Positions 54,461 to 62,363 of a stretch of DNA of 64,000 nucleotides are shown piece by piece. Under the pieces are notes generated by a model. The model saw only the letters and a list, made by a program, of their open reading frames with translations, ran no database searches and was not told the DNA's origin. The stretch covers positions 58,606-122,605 of the forward strand of contig CAOKHZ010000012.1 of the NCBI GenBank assembly GCA_948468385.1, written 5' to 3'. Position 1 is the first letter of the stretch, and each line of letters begins with the position of its first letter. This DNA comes from an uncultured Faecalicatena sp. Its GTDB lineage: Bacteria; Bacillota; Clostridia; Lachnospirales; Lachnospiraceae. The position numbers and the translations under genes were made by a program.

Positions 54461-56503
54461 ATGAAGATTGTAGCATGGGTTCCGATTAAAATGAACAATG
54501 AACGTCTGCCTGGAAAGAACATTCTTCCTTTGGCAGGAAAACCCTTGTGCCAACACGTGCTTGGCGAGCTTCTAAAACTGGACGAGATAGACGGCGTATA
54601 TGCGTTTTGCAGCGAGCAAGAATTGGAAAATTATATCCAGAAGGAAGTTACGAGAATTCCTCGGAGCGAAACGCTCAATTCATTCTCAACTAAGATTAAC
54701 GACGTGATTCTGGCTTTTTCCAACGTCATAGATGCAGACGTTTATGTCTATGCACAAGTCACGTCGCCGTTTCTGAAAAAGGAAACGATAGAGAGGGGAC
54801 TGAACGCCGTCCTAAGCGGGGAATACGATTCTGCGCTGTCCGTAAAAGTATTGCATGATTTTCTTTGGAAGGATGAAAAACCATTTAATTACAATCCGGT
54901 GGATATTGCCAGAACGCAGGATTTGGAAATCCTTTACCAGGAAACGGGCGGATTTTATATCTACACAAAGGATTTGATTCAAAACTATAACCGGCGTACG
55001 GGGTTTAAACCATATTTTACAGAAGTTAGCGAAATGGAGGCTGTGGATATTGATTACCGCGAAGATTATGAGCTGGCACAGTCTATCGTGCTCAAGGATT
55101 ATGGACGGACGAATGATGCTTATAATATTTCTAGATTCCGAAAATGGGTTCGAATTGCAGAAAATGGCGGAAACATAAGCGACTATTTTGAAGTATTTGG
55201 CTACAAAACTTGTGCCATTTATGGCGCGGGTGTCCTCGGCGGTGAATTATATGACGCATTAAAGGACGTTGTCTCCGTAAAATATTTTATTGACGGCAAA
55301 ATTGCTGAATATCGGGATCTTCCTTGCATAAAGCCGGAAAAGCTGTCAGAAATGGAGCCAATCGACATCATAATTATAACCCCCGGGTTTGACGAACAGA
55401 AAATACGGCATGCTTTGGAAAATAGCACCGCGAGAATTATCCTTATTGATGATTTGTTAAAGGCAGAATTTCATTTTTGGAATAGGGAATGGACGCAGGA
55501 TATAAAGGATGAATTAAAAAAGGAATTTCAAAAGGAATACGAACATTCTTTCAACGGATATGGAATAAGCAGGAAATGCTGGGAGGCGTCTGTAAACGAG
55601 TTTTTAAATTATATGGCAAGACGGGCGAACTCCCAAAAACAGTTTTCGGTAGATACCTTAAAATCTACATGGTCATTCATTCGTCAATTTATATTAAATG
55701 AAAATGTCACATTACCGTTGATTGATTTGGTAATTACGACAAGATGCACTCTGCGATGTAAAAAGTGCTTTCACCTGATTCCGACTTACGCCAAGGACGG
55801 CAGAAGTCCCTTTGACGTGGAATTGCAAACAATTTTAACAGATTTGGACAAGTTGCTTTCCAGCGTCGATTTTATAGTGAAGATAAATATTCTGGGCGGA
55901 GAACCATTCCTATATCGGCATCTGGATGAATTATTAACACGGTTACTAGCCTATGAAAATGTGGGATGTTTTAATATTGTTACGAATGGCACGATAATTC
56001 CGGCAGACAGTATATGCCGGTTGTTGCAAAATGAAAAATTTTATGTTTTTATAAATGATTATGGCGTTTCGCCCAACATATCGAAACTGGAAGAAAAACT
56101 GGACGAATTCGGAATTATGTACCATACAGATTCGGATAGGCACTGGTATGACTTTGGAGATTTGAAAAAGAAGGCATTACCCGAATCCGAACTAAAGGAG
56201 AACTTTGCAAATTGTGGCTATGCCGTATGTAAATCCTTGATGGAGGGTGAACTGCATACTTGCGCGGTTCATAAACACGGGCAACGAAACGGCCTGATTC
56301 CAAAATCAAATGACGCTTTACGAATACATGAGCATTCAGAAGATGAACTGAGAAAGAAAATCATAGAGTTTTACAATGCCGAGTATTTCGATGTCTGCGA
56401 TTACTGCAACGCGCCGATTCGTTATAAAAGCCCCATGATACCGGCTGGGGAGCAAGAATATCCATTAAACTATACGGAAAATGGAGAAAAGCAAGAATGG
56501 TAG
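54461..56503 (+). CDS. Three-domain fusion: cytidylyltransferase, Rossmann module and radical SAM
   Basis: The first 215 residues resemble CMP-sialic-acid synthetase/acylneuraminate cytidylyltransferase: AWVPIKMNNERLPGKNILPL, VYAQVTSPFL, ETGGFYIY and AVDIDYREDY. A PglD-like Rossmann module (CAIYGAGVLGGELY then YFIDGKI, about 250-335) follows. From about 420 a radical SAM domain has TTRCTLRCKKC with cluster cysteines 429, 433 and 436, then NILGGEPFLYRHLDELL. Further cysteines near the end (NCGYAVCKS, CDYCNAP) suggest an auxiliary cluster. GAGGAGG precedes ATG 54461. I know of no characterised protein with this order. It may modify and activate an unusual acidic sugar or amino-acid precursor. 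Confidence 0.8.
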   Translation: MKIVAWVPIKMNNERLPGKNILPLAGKPLCQHVLGELLKLDEIDGVYAFCSEQELENYIQKEVTRIPRSETLNSFSTKINDVILAFSNVIDADVYVYAQVTSPFLKKETIERGLNAVLSGEYDSALSVKVLHDFLWKDEKPFNYNPVDIARTQDLEILYQETGGFYIYTKDLIQNYNRRTGFKPYFTEVSEMEAVDIDYREDYELAQSIVLKDYGRTNDAYNISRFRKWVRIAENGGNISDYFEVFGYKTCAIYGAGVLGGELYDALKDVVSVKYFIDGKIAEYRDLPCIKPEKLSEMEPIDIIIITPGFDEQKIRHALENSTARIILIDDLLKAEFHFWNREWTQDIKDELKKEFQKEYEHSFNGYGISRKCWEASVNEFLNYMARRANSQKQFSVDTLKSTWSFIRQFILNENVTLPLIDLVITTRCTLRCKKCFHLIPTYAKDGRSPFDVELQTILTDLDKLLSSVDFIVKINILGGEPFLYRHLDELLTRLLAYENVGCFNIVTNGTIIPADSICRLLQNEKFYVFINDYGVSPNISKLEEKLDEFGIMYHTDSDRHWYDFGDLKKKALPESELKENFANCGYAVCKSLMEGELHTCAVHKHGQRNGLIPKSNDALRIHEHSEDELRKKIIEFYNAEYFDVCDYCNAPIRYKSPMIPAGEQEYPLNYTENGEKQEW

Positions 56504-58233
56504 GATTCTATTGTGTAACATTATTTCATATTTTTTTGTCCGTCCTGCTTCGGCAGAAATATTTTGCCGACAGTGACGCTGTGATTTATATCGTCACCCC
56601 GCTAGGCAGGCGCGATGCCAATCGAGACGCATTATTGAATTGCGGATTTTGTGATGTCGTTTTTTTGGAAAATGAGATGGATGAAAAGGGCAAGAGCTAT
56701 AAGTTTGAAAACGTCATGTTTTATTCTCTATACTGCGCCTGCCACAATTACCTAAAATCACTGGATCATGAAAAGCTAGTTCTGGTTTACGAGGGAATTA
56801 CGTCATATCAGTTAAATCATTGGAGTGCCGGGGATTCATCAAAGCGTTTTGACTTACACGAGGATATTGACGAATTTTGGTTTCCTGATGTTGAATTACT
56901 CCTTGACAAGGAATACTTACCAAAATGCAAGGAATTTTCCATATCCATAAATCAAATGACGCAAATGGAACTTTTTGAAATCTGCAAGTGCCTAAACGCC
57001 GTATTCGATTACGAATATCGTCCGCTGAAACATCATGTCTTGTTCATGGATCGGTATTTGGCAAAATACAGCAGCTTTGTACGAGACGTGGAAACTGAAG
57101 AATTTTTGACACAAGCCATTTATTACGGCGCAGGAGGAAATATTACCATAAAAAAACATCCGTATGACCAAAACTATGCGATGAAATATAGGGGGTTGGA
57201 CAACGTTCACGTAATCGAGGATGATGTGCCATGGGAGCTGATTTATTTGAACCATGTCTTGGAAAATATGCGGAAAAAAGATATTTACCAGATTGGAGAT
57301 GTTCAAAAGGGGGATGTAGCCGAAACGGAGAAGGACATATATCTTATTTACAATTCCTTTGCTCCGGCAAATCTGGCCCTGCTTTTTGGAAATTACGCCT
57401 TTAAATGTATTTGCGTGGAACCAATACTTGATAAATATTCGGATATAGAACGTACTTATTTAAATTCGGACATTACAAATCTGATTTTGAAAAAGTTTGC
57501 TCAAAAGTATGGAATAGAAATAAAGTTTGTAAGTAAAATTGATGAGTTTTCATCTTGCACAGCAGATGTTTGCTATTCTACGGATGATAATTTATGGGAA
57601 CATGCGGAAAAAGTATTAAAAGAGAAAAACATTGATGATATCTTGGAAATTCGATCATTTAGACTGCAAATGGATTGCGCATTAGTTTCTTCAAAAAAAA
57701 AGAGTGGGAAATATTATTTTAATGCTGACAATTCCAGCGCGGATATATCAAGGCTGATATTGGGCATCGCGCTACCTCAATTTACGGAAACGCAAGATGC
57801 GCGTGAAGGTGATATCATCATTGATTGCAATAGAACACTGGCAGATTATACCAATGATATGTTTGATATCCGTCACTTTTCTATTGTTGAAGGTTGTTTC
57901 AGATTAACAGAGCAGGAAACCGAAATAGAAGCATTGATTAAAAATGTCGATAATATTTACATTTGGGGAACGGCAAGGACAAATAAAAGGACTTTTAGTC
58001 TCCTACATAAATTACGTGCCACATGCAAAATTCGAATGGTGTTCGATTCTTATGCATCCGGCACGAACCACGGATTTCCCATTGTAAAGTTTACACCGGA
58101 ATTGGTTAAAAACAATAGCTTTATTTTCGTTTGTGCCGGAGCGGCATATCATGAAATAGCGCAGATTCTTCTGAACGCGGGATTCGCGGAGGGAACGGAT
58201 TTTACTCTGGGAGTTGGAATAAATCATGTATAA
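56497..58233 (+). CDS. Transferase-like protein paralogous to the N-region at 49518
   Basis: The N-terminal 470 residues match the neighbouring bifunctional protein in several blocks: KLVLVYEGITSYQLNHWSAG, KKHPYDQNY, YLIYNSFAPANLALLFGN, FRLQMDCALVSSKKKSG and IVEGCFRL. The same polysialyltransferase-like call applies, with a KxHP motif. Instead of a HAD domain the C-terminus holds a Rossmann-like module (NIYIWGTARTNKR, then MVFDSYA, about 486-578). The ATG at 56497 overlaps the previous stop by 7 bases. Substrate unknown; probably another transfer step in the same glycan. Confidence 0.6.
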   Translation: MVGFYCVTLFHIFLSVLLRQKYFADSDAVIYIVTPLGRRDANRDALLNCGFCDVVFLENEMDEKGKSYKFENVMFYSLYCACHNYLKSLDHEKLVLVYEGITSYQLNHWSAGDSSKRFDLHEDIDEFWFPDVELLLDKEYLPKCKEFSISINQMTQMELFEICKCLNAVFDYEYRPLKHHVLFMDRYLAKYSSFVRDVETEEFLTQAIYYGAGGNITIKKHPYDQNYAMKYRGLDNVHVIEDDVPWELIYLNHVLENMRKKDIYQIGDVQKGDVAETEKDIYLIYNSFAPANLALLFGNYAFKCICVEPILDKYSDIERTYLNSDITNLILKKFAQKYGIEIKFVSKIDEFSSCTADVCYSTDDNLWEHAEKVLKEKNIDDILEIRSFRLQMDCALVSSKKKSGKYYFNADNSSADISRLILGIALPQFTETQDAREGDIIIDCNRTLADYTNDMFDIRHFSIVEGCFRLTEQETEIEALIKNVDNIYIWGTARTNKRTFSLLHKLRATCKIRMVFDSYASGTNHGFPIVKFTPELVKNNSFIFVCAGAAYHEIAQILLNAGFAEGTDFTLGVGINHV

Positions 58234-59815
58234 TTTTAAAGACATACAACAGAAAGAAAAAAATTTATTTGATACACTATATCCAGGACAAATTGATGAC
58301 ATCCGTGCGGCTTTTTTTAGCAAATCCGATTACAAAAGACAAGATTCTTTTTATTATAGCTTCGGTGGTGCCATATGCGGTCCTCTATTTACATTTTTTT
58401 GTGAATGGGCGGTTCAGATTGCAAAAGAAGAAAATATAAAGCTAATATTTCCGTTAATGCGGGAGGGGGCTTTATATGCCAGACTGTTGAAGCTAATCAT
58501 AGAATACTCCGATTTTGACATTGATGTAAATCCCCTCTTTGTTTCAAGAAAGTCTTCATGCCTTGCCTTGTGCTACAACTGTTTTGACAAAGAGTTTTTT
58601 TATGAAATTTGTGCCGGAAGCGGCGGAATAGAGGAATGCTTTCGCAGACTCGGGATAAGCGATGCCCGGGACATTTATGAACACGACCTGCCCCGTTTTG
58701 ATTTGGCAATTCGAAGGAAAAGAACTTCCGAACTTGATACTATTTACAATATAATTATGGAACATGGACTGGATACAAGAATAAACGCAGGTATAACGAC
58801 CTCCAAAAAGTTATTGGGCGAATATTTATTGCAAAACGGGGGAGATAAAAATTTTATCACATTGGATTCGGGAAGTCTGGGAACAATACCACAAGCAATC
58901 GATAATTGTTCCATGCAAGACATTAAAATAATACATTTATTTTTGGCCGCAAATTTTCAAGTGCTGGAAAGACTTTCCCGAGGACACGATATACGCTTTC
59001 TTTTTAGCGGGTTTGACGATTCATCCCAAGTGACACAACTTTTTCTGTCAAAAGTTTCTAAGCACTTTTTTGAAACCTTTACGATGGGGAACTTGGCAAT
59101 GGGAACTGTTACCAGTTATAAAAAAGACAATATCGGAATGATTCATCCAATCTATGGAAAAAGTAGATATTCCGTCCGTGTTGGAAAATCTGTAAACGTG
59201 ATACAAGAGGGGATTTTAGACTTTTGTAAAAAATATGTATTATTAAAGTATAAATTAAAAAAAGTGTATGATTTGTCAACCTTGCTGACATGTGGAATGG
59301 GGACTTTTTGCCGATTCATAGACGCGCCGTTTATAGAAGAAGCAACAAATCTTGGTTGGTTTGAATATGAAGATTCTATTTTTTCCACTCCTCAGCGATT
59401 TATGCTTGAGCATAAAACGCCGCTTGTCCCATTGCCGCAAACGGATATTGATATCCGGTCGCATAAGGCATCCCATTGGGTACAAGGAAGCAGGCTGTTT
59501 TATTCGTCAATAAAGAGTGACTCCGAAGCTCAAAATTACCGCCGGGTGGTCGTATATGGTTGTGGATATCAGGGAAAAATCTTACTGGAAAAGTTACAAG
59601 AGTATCAAATTAAAATTGTCTGTATCGTTGATAAAGGAAAAGCAGGAGAACGGTATTTATCCCATTCCATTATAAATATCGATAATTTACAGAACTATGA
59701 ATTTGACGACGTCATTATTGCCACGGAACAATATGCTGATGAAATAGAAGAAATTTTGAATGCTTTTTCACAAAAATATAAAAGGCATTTTAAAATCCAT
59801 CATATTATTACATGA
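58226..59815 (+). CDS. Unknown protein with a REG-type domain and a C-terminal Rossmann module
   Basis: I do not recognise a characterised family. A central motif, KLIFPLMREGALYARLLKLI (about 70-90), matches the 'F-x-REG-x-L' segment found downstream of HAD domains in surface-glycan proteins and has a counterpart in the next gene. A putative TLDSGSLGTIPQAI loop follows near 215. The last 100 residues are a PglD-like Rossmann module (VVVYGCGYQGKILLEKL, then CIVDKGKAG). No transmembrane segment or signal peptide is present. It overlaps the previous gene by 8 bases, so it belongs to the operon. Confidence 0.55.
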   Translation: MYNFKDIQQKEKNLFDTLYPGQIDDIRAAFFSKSDYKRQDSFYYSFGGAICGPLFTFFCEWAVQIAKEENIKLIFPLMREGALYARLLKLIIEYSDFDIDVNPLFVSRKSSCLALCYNCFDKEFFYEICAGSGGIEECFRRLGISDARDIYEHDLPRFDLAIRRKRTSELDTIYNIIMEHGLDTRINAGITTSKKLLGEYLLQNGGDKNFITLDSGSLGTIPQAIDNCSMQDIKIIHLFLAANFQVLERLSRGHDIRFLFSGFDDSSQVTQLFLSKVSKHFFETFTMGNLAMGTVTSYKKDNIGMIHPIYGKSRYSVRVGKSVNVIQEGILDFCKKYVLLKYKLKKVYDLSTLLTCGMGTFCRFIDAPFIEEATNLGWFEYEDSIFSTPQRFMLEHKTPLVPLPQTDIDIRSHKASHWVQGSRLFYSSIKSDSEAQNYRRVVVYGCGYQGKILLEKLQEYQIKIVCIVDKGKAGERYLSHSIINIDNLQNYEFDDVIIATEQYADEIEEILNAFSQKYKRHFKIHHIIT

Positions 59816-59847
59816 AAATTGAGTTTACATGAGTGGGGTGAGTGAAC

Positions 59848-61083
59848 ATGTATGATTCTATAATTCAAAGCTTTACGAATACCCTTAAATCATTGCCAAG
59901 GAAGGGTATCGCTCTCTATGGAACTGGAAATATGACCCAAATTTTGCTTGAACATTATCATGAAAATAATATTGTTGCAATAATTGATAGTAATTATCCA
60001 CAAAACGTGCTTTGTGGGATACCTGTCATATCAATAGAACAAACATGGTTATATGGAATAAAAAGCATTATTATCGTAGCACGAAAAAGTTCCATGATTA
60101 TTATCAGAAATCAAATTATAAATATATGTTCAAGAGAAAGCATCCAATTATTTGATATTTATGGAAAAAATTTAAGTGATATGAAAAAATATTTTTCTAC
60201 GAATCACTTTATAAAATACGGGAAGTCCCCTACTGATGATGCGGTACTTCGTGTTTTTGAAAAGGCATACAGTCATTGGAAAACGGATAAAACTATCAGG
60301 CAATTTGCATATACCTTTGTTGCACCGGTTATTGTGTCGTTTTGTGTTCAACTATTTCAATATATAAAAAACAATTTATTCGATAAGGTGTGGCTACTAT
60401 CAAGGGATGGATATATTATCAAACAATGTTTAGACGTTATAAAAAATGAATTTGGATGCCAAACGGAATTTGTTTATTTATTAACTTCTCGCAAAATCCT
60501 TGGTGATATTTTCCATCTTCAGAATTATATGAAATATTTAAAAAGACATGAATATGAACGCGAGAAGATACTTATAGTTGATTTTGTGGCAAAGGGAACT
60601 TGTCAGACAAAATTAGAGCAACTTTTAGGCAAGGAATTTGAGGGGTATTATTTTATTTTTATTAAAGAGGAAGAGGTTTCTTCATTGTGTTCGCCATCCA
60701 ATATAAGGTCGCTCTATTCTGTTTCAGAATATGCAGATGACAATTCCGCGCTTTATGCCGCTTATCCGGTATTGGAGTTACTTGTATCGGAGACGACTCC
60801 TTCTTTGCTGTATTTTGACTTGAATATAAAGCCGGTATACAGTGATTATAAAATGGATGAGAATATTATTGCGGAAATAAAAGAGGCACAACAAGGGATT
60901 CTAAGTTACCTTTATACTTACATAGAAAGTGTTGAGTCTTTGGATGCTTCCATGAATTTAAAGTTGTGTGATAATATTTTTCAAAAAGGACTTTGGGAGG
61001 ATGTATCAAATATGTCCCTTTTCCATAATGAGTACTATGATGAATATTATAATCGAAAGTATCATTTGCCGGTATTAAAGTAA
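59848..61083 (+). CDS. Unknown protein with an N-terminal Rossmann module and an RDG-type domain
   Basis: The 411-aa protein has a PglD-like module first (GIALYGTGNMTQILLEHY, then AIIDSN, about 18-48). It then has a domain with DKVWLLSRDGYIIKQCLDVI and ILIVDFVAKGTCQTKLEQLLG, the layout seen after HAD domains in glycan-locus proteins. It shares this domain with the previous gene, but the module order is reversed. GGGGTG precedes ATG 59848. It is the last gene of the cluster. Function unknown. Confidence 0.55.
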   Translation: MYDSIIQSFTNTLKSLPRKGIALYGTGNMTQILLEHYHENNIVAIIDSNYPQNVLCGIPVISIEQTWLYGIKSIIIVARKSSMIIIRNQIINICSRESIQLFDIYGKNLSDMKKYFSTNHFIKYGKSPTDDAVLRVFEKAYSHWKTDKTIRQFAYTFVAPVIVSFCVQLFQYIKNNLFDKVWLLSRDGYIIKQCLDVIKNEFGCQTEFVYLLTSRKILGDIFHLQNYMKYLKRHEYEREKILIVDFVAKGTCQTKLEQLLGKEFEGYYFIFIKEEEVSSLCSPSNIRSLYSVSEYADDNSALYAAYPVLELLVSETTPSLLYFDLNIKPVYSDYKMDENIIAEIKEAQQGILSYLYTYIESVESLDASMNLKLCDNIFQKGLWEDVSNMSLFHNEYYDEYYNRKYHLPVLK

Positions 61084-61745
61084 CTGAATGTATGGGTACA
61101 TGTATTTCATATTAATACAATAAAAAGCAGACGGGTAGGGACGTGAAAAAGGTGTGAAGGAATGCCATATGGGAGACGGAAAGTTGTGTGATGATTTGCT
61201 CGATTTAAACGGTGCACTTTTAGTGCATATCGTCTTTTTCAAGGGCTTTTGTTTCTCGCTGTGAGGGCGGTCACTCTTTACGGGGTGTGGGAAAAGCAGT
61301 CTTTGTGATAAACCACAATATCTATCCACTCTTTGTCTCTATAAACGCCCATTTTCTTTATGCCATAACCACCATACATTCTTTCTCCCAAAATGCCATC
61401 CCATATCGGGCGATATTCTTCATTCCCCGGCACTGAATATTCTGCGGTGGCTCCGGAATACTTACTTCTTGCCACGATTCTGCCAATTCAGCCAAAAATG
61501 ACTTGCTTGTCTTTTTCGAAGAATACATTAAATCTGCAAATGTCAACAGATTGTTGTTGCTATGCTAATGTGTCAAAATCTTGCTCTGTCCAAATGACAA
61601 AGAGTTTGGTGTCGGTTTATGAAGGAAAAGTATAATGAACGGACAACAGTTTTTTGCGGTCTGGAATTAACCCCGGATGATTACGAATTGAAATTAAAGG
61701 GGTTTTTATAAGATGAAAAAAGTGGGAAATTAGAATCGAAATTTG
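61084..61745. other. Intergenic region with decayed sequence after the glycan cluster
   Basis: No intact gene is convincing here. A 6-bp hairpin (TGCACT at 61213-61218 with AGTGCA at 61222-61227, then a T-rich stretch) may terminate the cluster. A minus-strand broken ORF is listed separately. A 30-codon + frame at 61619-61711 (containing GLELTPDDYELKLKGFL) has no ribosome binding site and may be another remnant. Confidence 0.5.
61278..61546 (-). pseudogene. Probable frameshifted remnant of a hypothetical gene
   Basis: Two overlapping minus-strand frames look protein-like in complementary parts: an upstream one with ADLMYSSKKTSKSFLAELAE and a downstream one with EYRPIWDGILGERMYGGYG and KMGVYRDKEWIDIVVYH ending at 61278. 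Joining them needs one indel near 61440-61470. No start signal is present and the function is unknown. Confidence 0.35.
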
Positions 61746-61774
61746 TTGCATTAAGAGCAAAATTATGGTACTCT
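61746..61774 (+). promoter_or_regulatory. Predicted promoter of the SLATT/HD-GHKL pair
   Basis: TTGCAT (61746-61751), a 17-base spacer and TACTCT (61769-61774) with TG two bases before it lie 100 bases upstream of the first gene. Confidence 0.55.
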
Positions 61775-61874
61775 ACTTGTGTGGCGATAAATTTCTTAGG
61801 TAGGATTTGCTTAAGGAATTTGTCGTCTTTTTTATGGTCAAATTTGCCAAAGATGTGCAGGGGAGGTACGCAAA

Positions 61875-62330
61875 GTGATAAAAAAAGTAAGTGAAAAGGA
61901 ATTTGAAGACAATAAATTTTTAGTGGATGAGATTCAGGATGAGTTTGTCAAAAACTTTGTAACGTCAAATTTTAAGTGGTACATACGAAAGGCGGTTCAA
62001 AATAAGTATTATTTTTATATTTTAACTTCTTTAACAATAATTTGTCCAATAATTTCCAGCGTTTTTTCGATTGTAGATGCTGAGTTGTCATCGTTGCCGT
62101 TTCGATGTTTGGGGATTATTTTTACTAGTGTGGCCAGTGTGTCTGCTGCATTTCTGGTCATGTTTGATTGCAGAAAAAAGTGGGCGATATATCGTAATGA
62201 GGTGGAAAATTTAAAAAGCATTCTTGCGAAACGTAAGAATCAAACATCGGAAGAACTGGTGGCTGAAATAGAGGAGAGCATGTCCGAGACGCATGAAGAA
62301 TGGATGATGACTTTTAAAAATAGCAAATGA
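61875..62330 (+). CDS. SLATT/DUF4231-like two-transmembrane protein
   Basis: The 151-aa protein has a charged N-terminus, a WYIRKAVQNKYYFYIL lead-in, two hydrophobic helices (about 48-66 and 74-97) and a charged helical tail with CRKKWAIYRNEVENLKSILA. This layout and the xxWYxxKAxxNK pattern fit SLATT or DUF4231 proteins, predicted membrane effectors of nucleotide-signalling defence systems. It starts with GTG 61875 behind GGGGAGGT. The next gene begins 33 bases later, so the two are probably one system. The family call is by pattern only. Confidence 0.65.
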   Translation: MIKKVSEKEFEDNKFLVDEIQDEFVKNFVTSNFKWYIRKAVQNKYYFYILTSLTIICPIISSVFSIVDAELSSLPFRCLGIIFTSVASVSAAFLVMFDCRKKWAIYRNEVENLKSILAKRKNQTSEELVAEIEESMSETHEEWMMTFKNSK

Positions 62331-62363
62331 AGAGTAGTGTACCAAGGAAAGGAGACCCGTGAG

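Noticed and set aside
61393-61635. 80-codon + strand frame after the glycan cluster
   Set aside because: No ribosome binding site, low-complexity content, and it lies opposite more protein-like minus-strand frames.
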